64,000 nt of DNA from Colwellia sp. (lineage in GTDB: Bacteria > Pseudomonadota > Gammaproteobacteria > Enterobacterales > Alteromonadaceae), in contig JABSOY010000002.1 of NCBI GenBank assembly GCA_013215385.1, forward strand, positions 117,761 to 181,760, in the 5' to 3' direction. The first letter of the stretch is position 1; the number at the start of each line of letters is the position of its first letter. Positions 1 through 8,062 of this stretch are shown here, one piece after another. A model generated the notes under the pieces. The model was not told where the DNA came from. It saw nothing but the letters and a program-made list of their open reading frames with translations, and searched no databases. Position numbers and translations under genes: made by a program.

Positions 1-35
1 TTGTTTAACTGTTTGACCATTTCAGGTTTTAACAT
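1..35 (-). CDS. ftnA: Ferritin, N-terminal part only (runs off the left edge)
   Basis: Only the first 11 codons are inside the window, read leftward from an ATG at 33-35. They give MLKPEMVKQLN, which closely matches the start of bacterial non-haem ferritin (E. coli FtnA begins MLKPEMIEKLN). A GAGG ribosome-binding sequence lies just upstream. Ferritins are cytoplasmic 24-subunit cages that oxidise and store iron. The gene lies downstream of the peroxiredoxin gene on the same strand, but the 150-bp gap with a Fur-type box suggests its own promoter. The identity rests on a short match, so it is probable rather than certain. Confidence 0.62.
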   Translation of the reverse strand, partial: MLKPEMVKQLN

Positions 36-162
36 GGTGATGCCTCATCGATAAAATATGCGAGAATTTTGCCTGTTCTCTGGGTGTGATACAAGCAAAA
101 ACTTACAAAAAGCATAAAAAATATTAAAAAAGTACTTTAAAAACAATGTGATAAAGAACGCA

Positions 163-175
163 AATCATTATCATT
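163..175. promoter_or_regulatory. Fur-type box upstream of the ferritin gene
   Basis: AATCATTATCATT matches the repeated GATAAT/ATTATC hexamers of the Fur consensus. It lies about 130 bp upstream of the ferritin start and just beyond the peroxiredoxin stop. Iron-dependent control of a ferritin fits Fur biology, but the sign of regulation cannot be read from the sequence. Confidence 0.5.
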
Positions 176-184
176 CTATTTAAC

Positions 185-658
185 TTATAGCGTTTTTAAA
201 ATAACTTCAGCCTTACTTACTTCAAATTCTTTAGGCTTTTCAACATGTAAACTTGTTACTGTGCCGTTATCAATTACCATAGCGTAACGTTGTGAGCGTA
301 GCCCACCAAAACCAGCAGTTTCCATGCTTAACCCTAATGCTTTGGTATAGCTGCCATCACCGTCTGCTAACATCATAATATTTTCAGCATTCTGTGCTTC
401 ACCCCAAGCGTTCATAACAAAGGCATCGTTTACAGACAAACATAAAATAGCGTCAACACCTTTGGCTTTAAACTCGTCCGCCAAAACCACATAGCCAGGT
501 AAGTGAGATGCTGAACACGTTGGTGTAAAAGCGCCGGGTACGGCAAATAATACTACCTTTTTGTTAGCAAAAAGTTCATCGGTATTGTGAGTAACCATAT
601 TACCATCTTGTAATTGTGACAATTCGCCCGTTGGCAATATTTGATTTTCTTGGATCAT
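185..658 (-). CDS. Peroxiredoxin, Prx5/AhpE-like
   Basis: 157 residues, the usual length of a stand-alone Prx5-type thiol peroxidase, which reduces hydrogen peroxide and organic peroxides in the cytoplasm. The peroxidatic motif PGAFTPTCS lies near residues 41-49, with Thr and the reactive Cys in place. The conserved Arg is probably in the GLRSQRYAM segment near residue 120. There is no signal peptide and no fused glutaredoxin domain, so it must use a separate glutathione/glutaredoxin or thioredoxin reductant. It lies between a ferritin start and a small Cys protein, a plausible iron and oxidative-stress context. Confidence 0.9.
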   Translation of the reverse strand: MIQENQILPTGELSQLQDGNMVTHNTDELFANKKVVLFAVPGAFTPTCSASHLPGYVVLADEFKAKGVDAILCLSVNDAFVMNAWGEAQNAENIMMLADGDGSYTKALGLSMETAGFGGLRSQRYAMVIDNGTVTSLHVEKPKEFEVSKAEVILKTL

Positions 659-684
659 ATAATTCTTCTTAGTTTAATGATTAA

Positions 685-855
685 TTAGGAGGGGTGAGAA
701 AGAGGAAGCTTGACGGGTTTGCATAAATAGCCTTTATCATGTGCAGAACGTGCACAATCTTTGCAAATAAAACGTGGTTTATCGACAATATGAGCCAGTT
801 CATGAAGACCTTTCTCTATCTCTTTCTTCTTCCACTTACAAAGTGCCTTTGACAT
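685..855 (-). CDS. Small conserved-type protein with a CxxC motif
   Basis: A 56-residue ORF starting MSKALCKWKKKEIEKGLHEL, too short for most gene finders. It is basic and has four Cys residues, including the pair CKDC near residues 31-34, which could bind zinc or iron. It ends 26 bp upstream of the peroxiredoxin gene on the same strand, so co-transcription is likely. I recall similar short proteins beside genes of this kind in Shewanella and Colwellia relatives, but cannot check it here. Function unknown. Confidence 0.6.
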   Translation of the reverse strand: MSKALCKWKKKEIEKGLHELAHIVDKPRFICKDCARSAHDKGYLCKPVKLPLSHPS

Positions 856-962
856 ATACGTCCCGAAACGAATCTCATTACTCCCTATATTTTAGAAGAT
901 AGTCGGTGGTCATGCATCTATTTATCGGTAATTATTTGTTAATAGGTAAGTACTCAGTGGGT

Positions 963-2909
963 TTATGCGCTTTTATCAAGGGTTAAACTAATATCGTTGA
1001 CATGATTATTAACGTCAATGGAAATAATATTGGCCAGCTTTTGAGAATGGCTTACTTCGTTATCGACACTGGTCATTGCTTGCTCAAAAGCAATGAAGTG
1101 CTCGCGCTGCAAGGTAATTTGCGTTAAAGAATCTTGAGCGACAGTTGCAGAAATTTCGGCTTGGCCAGTAACTTCTATGGCGGTTTCTTGTAATTGGTCA
1201 GCAATACGTTTTTGGTTTTGTGAAGCCATTTCAATATCTACAATGGTTTTTTCGATAGAATTACTCGCACTTTGTAACAACTCTAAACGCTGAGATATTT
1301 GTTTTAGGGAGTCTTGAGTTTTCCCTGCGAGTTGTCTAACTTCATCGGCAACAACAGAGAAACCTCTGCCATGTTCTCCGGCTCGGGCAGCTTCAATGGC
1401 GGCATTTAAAGCAAGTAAGTTGGTTTGGTCAGCAATAGCGCTAATAACGTCAACGATAGACGTTACACTGTCAACTGATTGAAACAAGGATGTAATGGCC
1501 GTTTTACTCTGCTGTGTCGCCAGGTTAGTCGTTTCGCTAGCGGATAATACTTGTGCAACGCGATCTTGACTTGTCTGCATCGCTTTTTGAGTAGCTTGAG
1601 CATTAATGACCACTTGCTGCGACAAGGTATTTACTGTTTCCGTTGCTTTTCCCAGTGCGTTCATAATTTCACGCGCGACTTGTACATGGCTACTGGTGCT
1701 GTTTGATGATTGATAAATATTGCTCACTTGGCTTTCCATCGTGGTTAGTGCTTTGGCGACCAAATCAAGTTGTTGTGCTTTGGCTTTATCATCTTGGGCA
1801 AGTTTGTTGACCATTTGATTAAAGCTTGATGATATTTCACCAAGCTCAGTCTTTTTTGGAATACCAGTAATATTGTCTACTTTACCTTGCTCAACTAATT
1901 TCACGAAGCTGTCGCGTAATTTCCGTAAGGGATTCAAAATAACACTGCGCTGTAACCAATAATTCGTTACTAAGAAGCAGACTAAAAATGATAATAGCCC
2001 AATGACAACGCGATAAAGTTGCTGATTGAGTTTTTCCTGTTCAAGTAATATCGCTTGTTCGCCCAAAAGTATAATATCTTCTAATGTAGACACATCTTTA
2101 GTGAGCAGTTTTAAACCCGCCTTTCTTTGGTTTTGTTGGCTGAGCGTATTATTAAATTCATTTTGATAACGGCCAACCAAGGAATGAAGTTCATTTATTG
2201 CCTCTTCACTAAGGTCTTCTTGGTCGATAACTTCATCGTCGAAAAAGTCGTCTTCATCAGCATTATCGCTTTCTGGAAAAACAGCTAACAAAGGGTAAGC
2301 CGATAACTGCTTGGCGAGCATAGTTAATTCTTGTAGAGCGGTTTGAAAACCTGTGCTGTCGAGCTGCATAGTTAAAAATAATTTTTCCCTGGTGTTGATT
2401 AAATCATTTAATGAACGAGTAATCTTACTGGTTATCAATAAATAGTTTATGCGTTGTTGTGCTGAAAGCTTTTCACTGGCCGCTGCGTATTTGGTTAATG
2501 AATGTGTAATAGCAACCATGCTTTGCTCGCCATTTCGTAATAAAGCTAACGGATCGCCACTGAGCTTGCCCATGGCACGATATTTAGTTTCTATATTGTT
2601 GTCTAACGTTTGTGCCTCATAGGCAATGTCAGCAGCTAAGTTTTCAACGGTAAGTTTGGATGAATGATCTACAATTTCTTTCAGTAGCGCTTGTGCCTTA
2701 TTGAGTAAACTCGCATTACCACTTTGAAGATAGGTGGCTATTGTTCGGTAAAACTTTACCGTGGTTAATGTTTTTAGCGATTGATATTCAGCGTATTGTA
2801 TACGGCTAGATGAAAGCGACGCACCCACTTGAACCATAGTCGAAACGAATATAATGGCGAAAATACTGATAGCAATAACCGATAATCTTGAAAAACTGGA
2901 GACCCGCAT
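963..2909 (-). CDS. Methyl-accepting chemotaxis protein
   Basis: 648-residue transmembrane chemoreceptor. A first membrane segment lies at about residues 10-32 and a second at about 298-320, so residues between them form a mostly helical periplasmic sensor domain of about 260 residues. A HAMP linker follows, then a cytoplasmic coiled coil whose hairpin tip carries the hallmark [19 protein letters not shown] followed by [15 protein letters not shown]. It should signal through CheW/CheA to the flagellar motor. The sensor has an unusual acidic run around residues 215-232 ([12 protein letters not shown]). The start has a good AAGGG ribosome-binding sequence. No che genes lie nearby; the ligand cannot be inferred. 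Confidence 0.93.
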   Translation of the reverse strand: MRVSSFSRLSVIAISIFAIIFVSTMVQVGASLSSSRIQYAEYQSLKTLTTVKFYRTIATYLQSGNASLLNKAQALLKEIVDHSSKLTVENLAADIAYEAQTLDNNIETKYRAMGKLSGDPLALLRNGEQSMVAITHSLTKYAAASEKLSAQQRINYLLITSKITRSLNDLINTREKLFLTMQLDSTGFQTALQELTMLAKQLSAYPLLAVFPESDNADEDDFFDDEVIDQEDLSEEAINELHSLVGRYQNEFNNTLSQQNQRKAGLKLLTKDVSTLEDIILLGEQAILLEQEKLNQQLYRVVIGLLSFLVCFLVTNYWLQRSVILNPLRKLRDSFVKLVEQGKVDNITGIPKKTELGEISSSFNQMVNKLAQDDKAKAQQLDLVAKALTTMESQVSNIYQSSNSTSSHVQVAREIMNALGKATETVNTLSQQVVINAQATQKAMQTSQDRVAQVLSASETTNLATQQSKTAITSLFQSVDSVTSIVDVISAIADQTNLLALNAAIEAARAGEHGRGFSVVADEVRQLAGKTQDSLKQISQRLELLQSASNSIEKTIVDIEMASQNQKRIADQLQETAIEVTGQAEISATVAQDSLTQITLQREHFIAFEQAMTSVDNEVSHSQKLANIISIDVNNHVNDISLTLDKSA

Positions 2910-3218
2910 AGTAAATCCCTTTGAAGAACCTTCTTAAAATTAAAGGCGAATTCTCACTGATCTATATGACAGTTTGGTTACATTATTGTGATAAATATAT
3001 ATCAACTAAAGAGGTTTTTTTTGACTGGCTGGTGGGGGAGGACCATAACAATGAAAATCGCGATAATATATAAAAATTTGTGACGAGCAATCACCCAATA
3101 ATATTGAATGCTGATTAAGCATTTATGCTACACAGCAAATTAAATCTATGGTTGGAAGTACGCCCGATTAGGTTCACTAGTTGATAAATAAGCAGAAATA
3201 GATATTTGATGGCGGATA
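2910..3218. other. Gene-free stretch
   Basis: About 310 bases between the receptor gene start and the end of the sugar-binding protein gene, both on the minus strand. It must contain the receptor promoter. I see no ORF, convincing terminator or repeat. Confidence 0.5.
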
Positions 3219-4151
3219 TTAATCTAGATACGCCCTAAGTACCTTTTTTATGGCCGTGTTGTTAATATTATCTTTATCTACGTAAATACTATTAGTTGTT
3301 ATACTTTCATTGACCTCTTCACCTTGCATAGCTTTATGTAATGTAAGAGCTCCTTGATATCCCATTTGAAAAGGATCTTGGATAACGAAACCATGGAGAG
3401 TTTCGTTTATTAATGAATCAATAATTAGCGGATGGCTATCAAAGCCGATATGAATTATTTTTCCTGACTTATTCATTTCTTGCAGCGCTAAAATAGTGGC
3501 CACGGTAGTCGTTTCATTGGTAGTAAATATTGCTTCAATATTTTCCTCACTATTTAAGATCTCGATCGCTCTAACTCTCGCATCTCCAATTCTGGTACCA
3601 AGGTACTTAATTACTTTAACCTTAAGTCCGCCTTTTGTAACTTCATCAATAAATGCGGCTTGTCTAGCGTCGGTAGCTAAAGTCCCTTTTTTTAAACCCA
3701 ATACTGCAATATTACCTTTTCCGTTTAATGCTTTTAGCATAGCTTGACCCGCCAGTATTCCTGCATGGGAGTTATTAGTTTTGACTACGCTTACTCTCGC
3801 TCCACCAACATCTCTATCAACAAAGACAGTGGGTATTCCCTGTTGCTTAAGTAGCTGAACTTCTTTGAGTCGGGCATGGCTATTAGGGGCAAGCAGTAAA
3901 CCCTGACATTTTTCTTTATATATTATTTGATTGATTATATAACGTTGTCCTCGCACATTATCTTCTCCTACAGCTCCTCTGCCGTAAACGGTAATGCCGA
4001 CTTCTTGTGCCGCCTGTTGTGCACCAGCAAGCACCATGTTCCAGAACGTAGCCACGCCACTGGTTACCACACCAATACATTGAGCAGAAACAGAAGCCGA
4101 ATGACCAATGTAGAGTGATAATAACAATAAAAATACGTTAGTTTTTTTCAT
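3219..4151 (-). CDS. Periplasmic sugar-binding protein (Peripla_BP_4, RbsB-like)
   Basis: 310 residues with an N-terminal signal peptide (about residues 1-23, ending SVSA) and a two-lobed periplasmic-binding fold of the ribose/galactose family. Typical segments are the GVVTSGVATFWNMVLAGAQ opening, GLLLAPNS, the hinge-side IPTVFVDRDV, and FTTNE near residue 213. Such proteins deliver sugars to ABC importers or act as ligand sensors for membrane kinases and receptors. No ABC ATPase or permease lies beside it; the neighbours are a chemotaxis receptor and rsmJ on the same strand. The actual ligand is unknown. Confidence 0.85.
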   Translation of the reverse strand: MKKTNVFLLLLSLYIGHSASVSAQCIGVVTSGVATFWNMVLAGAQQAAQEVGITVYGRGAVGEDNVRGQRYIINQIIYKEKCQGLLLAPNSHARLKEVQLLKQQGIPTVFVDRDVGGARVSVVKTNNSHAGILAGQAMLKALNGKGNIAVLGLKKGTLATDARQAAFIDEVTKGGLKVKVIKYLGTRIGDARVRAIEILNSEENIEAIFTTNETTTVATILALQEMNKSGKIIHIGFDSHPLIIDSLINETLHGFVIQDPFQMGYQGALTLHKAMQGEEVNESITTNSIYVDKDNINNTAIKKVLRAYLD

Positions 4152-4396
4152 AAAATTGTTTTTTATATTACAGGCGAACTATCATTGATAAAATTTAATA
4201 GCAGATGCATTAGCATCCTCGTCGTGAAATTCACTAAATTATTGCAAAGTATAGTCCAATAATTAGTTATAAACAGTATGCCCCAAGAGCGGTAAAAAAT
4301 CGTATAACAAAGCTAATCCGTAATGATATAGCCATATTTTCTCTTATCAGGCGCAGTTAAAGGCAACATTAGGAGTCAATACCAAATCACACAACA

Positions 4397-5191
4397 TTAA
4401 TTATTCTTAGGAATAGCCAGCTTCACATAAACATCAAAACGATTCTTTTTCATTTTTATACTGGTTGAAGGTTGTTTATTATTTAACGGCGGCGCATAAC
4501 TTGGACGTTTTACCACCACCCGGTATTTTGCCAAGGCTAGGGCCGGTTCAAGTAAGTTGTCGGCATCTAAGTCTTCACCCACCAGCGACTGAAACACACG
4601 CATTTCTTTTTTCACTGCCGCAGATTTTTCACGATGTGGATACATAGGATCAAGATAAATAACATCGGGCTGATGGGTAAACTCCATCTCTTCAATAGAA
4701 GACGCATGAATGAGTGACATTCTCTTGGCAATATCGCTCACTTCGCTATTTAATTGTGCTCGCGCTAAGCCATTCTCTAACAATGCCGCAACAATGGGCA
4801 TTCGCTCCTTCATTGTAACCGTACAACCTAAGGTCGCCAGTACAAATGAGTCTCGGCCTAAGCCTGCCGTAGCGTCAAGCACATGTGGAGTAAAACCATG
4901 TTTTAAGCCAATGGCTTTAGCAATATCTTGACCACGACCGCCACCAAACTTTCGTCTATGGGCCACGGCGCCATCAACAAAGTCGACTTTAATACCGCCA
5001 AGTTTTGGTTCGTCTAATTTTATTAATTCAAGGTGTTGAATGTTTACTTGTAGTAGAAAAAGTAATTTAGGATGTTTACTGGCCGAAGCACTGTCGCCGA
5101 TATAATCAAGTTGCCATTTTTTTGCTATTTTTTTAGCTAAGTCACTATCGGTTTTATCAACGTAAGCGACGGCTATTGTAGAAGTATCCAT
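4397..5191 (-). CDS. rsmJ: 16S rRNA (guanine1516-N2)-methyltransferase
   Basis: 264 residues, close to the family length of about 250. RsmJ methylates G1516 of 16S rRNA using S-adenosylmethionine. The SAM-binding segment [17 protein letters not shown] is near residues 106-122 and the catalytic-type motif [11 protein letters not shown] near 181-191. The [14 protein letters not shown] segment before the SAM motif is also characteristic. It lies 3 bp after the glycosylase gene on the same strand, so the two are probably one transcript. Confidence 0.93.
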   Translation of the reverse strand: MDTSTIAVAYVDKTDSDLAKKIAKKWQLDYIGDSASASKHPKLLFLLQVNIQHLELIKLDEPKLGGIKVDFVDGAVAHRRKFGGGRGQDIAKAIGLKHGFTPHVLDATAGLGRDSFVLATLGCTVTMKERMPIVAALLENGLARAQLNSEVSDIAKRMSLIHASSIEEMEFTHQPDVIYLDPMYPHREKSAAVKKEMRVFQSLVGEDLDADNLLEPALALAKYRVVVKRPSYAPPLNNKQPSTSIKMKKNRFDVYVKLAIPKNN

Positions 5192-5194
5192 AAA

Positions 5195-5905
5195 TTAAAG
5201 CTCTGCATGTACATGATTGTCGCCCGTTGCAAAGGCAACTAAACGGCTGAGTTGGCTAAGTGATAAGTCACATTCACTTTGCCATTGGTTAAAACTGTTT
5301 TGTATCGCGGTTAAGCTTTTTTTACTTTGCAGACCGCCATCAATAATTTTATTGGCGCGAAAATAAGCTTCGATATCGCGGGTTAATAAAAAGGTGTCTT
5401 TACCTATGGCACGTAAAGCATAAGGGCCCGTATTTCCGCCGAGACGTTGACCTTCTTTCTTTAAATAATCCCATAAACCAATAATGTTATTACTGGGCCA
5501 ATTGGCAAGAAATTCTGCAAAGCTTTTGTGTCCACTATTATTACTCTGTGCTTGTTCAAACATCATTTGCGCATTAGCTTGAATAGTTTTTACTTTTTTA
5601 AAATTACGAATAATACGTGCATCGGCCGCTTTTCGCTCTTGCATTTCTTCTGGCATCATTAATACTTTTGTCAGATCGAAATCAAAAAACAATGCTTCGA
5701 AATTAGCCCATTTATTTTCGACCACTCGCCAAATAAAGCCACTTTGAAAAACCTTCTTGGTAAATGCTGACAAAATACGGTCATCACTAAGCTCTGCGAC
5801 TAATTCATCTTGTTGAATTTCACCCAATAATAAATTGAGTAATGCGACACCTCCTTTTCGTTCGGCGGCACGTTGGTATAAAGAGTCGAATTTTTCTAGA
5901 GACAT
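5195..5905 (-). CDS. DNA-3-methyladenine glycosylase I family protein
   Basis: 236 residues, longer than E. coli Tag (about 187). Tag-type enzymes remove 3-methyladenine from alkylated DNA in base-excision repair. The helical core is recognisable: LLGEIQQDELVAELSDDRI and VFQSGFIWRVVENKWANFE near residues 27-70, then the Tag-like segment around IIRNFKKVKTIQANA. The classical zinc-binding Cys/His residues of E. coli Tag are not obvious, so this is a family member rather than a certain Tag orthologue. Divergent from the nickel-SOD operon. Confidence 0.78.
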   Translation of the reverse strand: MSLEKFDSLYQRAAERKGGVALLNLLLGEIQQDELVAELSDDRILSAFTKKVFQSGFIWRVVENKWANFEALFFDFDLTKVLMMPEEMQERKAADARIIRNFKKVKTIQANAQMMFEQAQSNNSGHKSFAEFLANWPSNNIIGLWDYLKKEGQRLGGNTGPYALRAIGKDTFLLTRDIEAYFRANKIIDGGLQSKKSLTAIQNSFNQWQSECDLSLSQLSRLVAFATGDNHVHAEL

Positions 5906-6062
5906 AAATATTCTATTTAAGTTGTGGTTGCTTTCATGAGGAAAATATTAACACAGAGCAAGCAAGTTAGCGTTATTGCGCTTCATTTTTGTCATTTTAT
6001 TAAGTGACAAAGAAAAAATAATTTCGCTGTATGCTAAATAATCACTTGAAGATCTAAATAAG

Positions 6063-6075
6063 AATGATTATCATT
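6063..6075. promoter_or_regulatory. Fur-type box upstream of the nickel-SOD operon
   Basis: AATGATTATCATT is a perfect 6-1-6 inverted repeat matching the core of the Fur consensus. It lies about 77 bp upstream of the first gene of the sodN operon and about 160 bp from the divergent glycosylase gene. A promoter placed over or just after it would be repressed by iron-loaded Fur. Confidence 0.65.
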
Positions 6076-6151
6076 AAGTTCATTGGTTAGGCGATATAAT
6101 TAATACCTGCTAATTCAGTTGAAAGTGTACCTAAACAGTAAAGGAAAAACT

Positions 6152-6580
6152 ATGAGGCAATGGCAGCGTTTGTTAAGTGATGGCAATGAATGTTTTGATA
6201 ATGAAAAATGGCTACAAGCAGAGTACTTTTATAAAGAAGCCGTTTCATATCTCGATATCTTATGGGCAGCAGATATCAGTAATATTGAGCTGTTAATGGC
6301 ATGGATAGGATCTTGTCATAATTTAGCTGTGTTATATGAAAAGCAAGGAAATCCCCAAATTTCACTGGAATATTTATTGATCCCACACAATAGAATGTTG
6401 GCATTAAGTAAAAGTGGCGAACACTGCGATGACATGCAACTTATTGCGTTGAAAGCACTAAAACTGACGTTTATACCGGTGCTGTTATTTTCACAAAAAT
6501 ATTCGATTTGTAAAGATTGTCACCAAGCATTGAAAGAATTTAAAACGCAACTTGATGAAAATCAAGGGACGATTCATTAA
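6152..6580 (+). CDS. Unknown helical (TPR-like) protein, first gene of the sodN operon
   Basis: 142 residues from the ATG preceded by AAAGGA; an upstream in-frame TTG has no such site. There is no signal peptide. The sequence looks all-helical and TPR-like: LLSDGNECFDNEKWLQAEYFYKEAV is a typical TPR helix pair, and a second is around WIGSCHNLAVLYEKQG. A CKDC pair lies near the C-terminus and could bind metal. It begins an operon with a small His-containing membrane protein, nickel SOD and its protease. A role in nickel delivery or SodN maturation is an inference from position only. Confidence 0.7.
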   Translation: MRQWQRLLSDGNECFDNEKWLQAEYFYKEAVSYLDILWAADISNIELLMAWIGSCHNLAVLYEKQGNPQISLEYLLIPHNRMLALSKSGEHCDDMQLIALKALKLTFIPVLLFSQKYSICKDCHQALKEFKTQLDENQGTIH

Positions 6581-6610
6581 CGTAAATAACTCGATAAAAT
6601 AAGGAAAAAT

Positions 6611-6802
6611 ATGAAAATATTACCCATTACCTTCGCGCTATTAGTGTTTAGTATTAGCTTCGGCACTTTTGCACATGATGGGCATGACCATCAGTCAATT
6701 TATGCTTCATTGGTACATTTAGTGTGGTTAGCACCCATCTTCGTTGGCTTGAGTTTTCTGTATAGCCGAATTTTAAAGCAGCTATACAAAATAGATAAAT
6801 AA
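6611..6802 (+). CDS. Small membrane protein with a His-rich segment
   Basis: 63 residues with AAGGA upstream. An N-terminal hydrophobic signal (about residues 3-20, ending TFA) is followed by HDGHDH, a possible metal-binding segment, and then a transmembrane helix around residues 34-52 (LVWLAPIFVGLSFLYS) with a basic tail. It lies 30 bp after the TPR-like gene and 10 bp before sodN. The His cluster at the periplasmic face and the neighbours suggest nickel or other metal handling, but nothing proves this. Confidence 0.7.
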   Translation: MKILPITFALLVFSISFGTFAHDGHDHQSIYASLVHLVWLAPIFVGLSFLYSRILKQLYKIDK

Positions 6803-6812
6803 AGGAAGCATT

Positions 6813-7313
6813 ATGCTCTATCACTTAATAGAAAAGTTAGACAGTAAAGTAAATTTCGGTACAGTCGCAGCACATTGCGATATCCCCTGTAAAATTTATG
6901 ACCCCATTTCCGCACAGATTGCCGTATTAACCATGATACGACTGGTTGATCTGTTGAATGAGCTACAAGAAAAAGTGCCGCTTAATCTAGAGCAACAGGC
7001 GCAGTTTTTACGCTTAGTTGCGCAAAAAGAACTTCATGGTAGTAAGGTTAAAGAAGAAATAGCGGTGATTTGGGGAGATTATATCAAGGAACCACAACTT
7101 GAAAACTATCCGGAATTGCATCGGCTAGTACACAATATAATGATGGATAGCTCTAAAGCTAAGCAGAGTGTCGATAAAGAAATAACATTGTCTTTACTGG
7201 CCAAAGTGAATCGTTTTGCTGAAATTTTCTGGTTATCAAAGGGACAAGCAACTTTTGTCGCCCAATGCCCTTATCCTCCAGAGCAGTCGCTTGTTTACCC
7301 TGTACTTAATTAA
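6813..7313 (+). CDS. sodN: Nickel-containing superoxide dismutase
   Basis: 166 residues. Ni-SOD converts superoxide to oxygen and hydrogen peroxide. The diagnostic nickel hook HCDIPCKIYDP starts at His21: after removal of a 20-residue propeptide, His1, Cys2 and Cys6 of the mature enzyme bind nickel, as in Streptomyces Ni-SOD (HCDLPCGVYDP). The rest is the expected four-helix subunit; the active enzyme is a hexamer. Its stop overlaps by one base the start of the protease gene that should remove the propeptide. The Fur-type box upstream suggests expression when iron is scarce, sparing iron SOD. Confidence 0.95.
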   Translation: MLYHLIEKLDSKVNFGTVAAHCDIPCKIYDPISAQIAVLTMIRLVDLLNELQEKVPLNLEQQAQFLRLVAQKELHGSKVKEEIAVIWGDYIKEPQLENYPELHRLVHNIMMDSSKAKQSVDKEITLSLLAKVNRFAEIFWLSKGQATFVAQCPYPPEQSLVYPVLN

Positions 7314-7612
7314 TGACTTTTTTAGGCTTTAAAATATGGAAAGTGACCGGGCATAGTATGTTTCCGCGCATACCTGATTATAGTTATGTTTTGGTGTGTA
7401 ACTGGTTGAAGCATCTACGGATAAAGCCAGAGCAAACGATATTAGTTCAGCATCGTCAATACGGCTTGATCATAAAGACAGTGGCGTTAATTGATGGTAA
7501 TGGCTTTATTTGGTGTAAAGGTGAAAATTTGTCGAGTCTTGCTGTTGAGCAAATTGGCCCGGTAAGTAGAAAACAAGTGATTGGACGGGTGCTGAGCGTA
7601 TTTAAAAAATGA
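7313..7612 (+). CDS. sodX: Nickel-SOD maturation protease (S26 signal-peptidase family)
   Basis: 99 residues; ATG overlaps the sodN stop as TAATG, so translation is coupled. It is a short S26-type protease: the nucleophilic Ser is in VTGHSMFPRI near residue 15 and the general-base Lys is in LIIKTVALID near residue 55. The enzyme is predicted to cut before the His of the SodN nickel hook. It has no strong membrane anchor, unlike signal peptidase I. Gene order sodN-sodX is the established bacterial arrangement. Confidence 0.92.
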   Translation: MTFLGFKIWKVTGHSMFPRIPDYSYVLVCNWLKHLRIKPEQTILVQHRQYGLIIKTVALIDGNGFIWCKGENLSSLAVEQIGPVSRKQVIGRVLSVFKK

Positions 7613-7640
7613 CTATTCTTTAAAGTAATAAATTTGCGTA

Positions 7641-7907
7641 TCAATGCTTTTTATCGATAAGCCTGCTTACAATTCTTGATAAAAAACAAAATAATATTGT
7701 AACCGTTATATATGCCTCGTAAAAAGTGAAAACAACGAACAAGAGAATCAAAGTCGAGCCAGAAATTAAATTACTTTGCCAAGTTTTTCCAAATATCAAA
7801 GATAATTTGGCAGGATTAACTTTTTCAGCATACAAAAGAACACTATAACATAGGCCTACAATGCCTCCAGATAAACACATATAGATAATAAATTGTGTAG
7901 TTGACAT
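7641..7907 (-). CDS. Small inner-membrane protein, unknown
   Basis: 88 residues from the ATG at 7905-7907; an in-frame upstream start would be TTG. Two hydrophobic segments are visible, about residues 6-24 (IIYMCLSGGIVGLCYSVLL) and about 44-75. It converges on sodX with a 28-bp gap. I do not recognise a family. It could be a small resident membrane protein or a degraded gene. Confidence 0.45.
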   Translation of the reverse strand: MSTTQFIIYMCLSGGIVGLCYSVLLYAEKVNPAKLSLIFGKTWQSNLISGSTLILLFVVFTFYEAYITVTILFCFLSRIVSRLIDKKH

Positions 7908-8011
7908 AAATTCATCTGGCAAATTTTTTGTTAACAAGATTATGCGTTAATATTTACTTTAAAACAGTATATATTCAAGCAGTTAGTTAAAACTTTATAT
8001 GTTTGTTATAA

Positions 8012-8033
8012 ACCACCGTCTTTAGACGGTGGT
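8012..8033. terminator. Strong stem-loop between a small membrane protein and prlC
   Basis: A perfect 9-bp stem, ACCACCGTC/GACGGTGGT, with a TTTA loop. It lies about 30 bp beyond the prlC stop on the minus strand and so could end that transcript, although no T-run follows. Similar hairpins also occur at IS200/IS605 ends, but no transposase is near. Confidence 0.45.
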
Positions 8034-8062
8034 AATAGTAAGGTTAAGGGAAAATAGGCTTA

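Noticed and set aside
8012..8033. IS200/IS605 end hairpin
   Set aside because: No transposase, no second end nearby.
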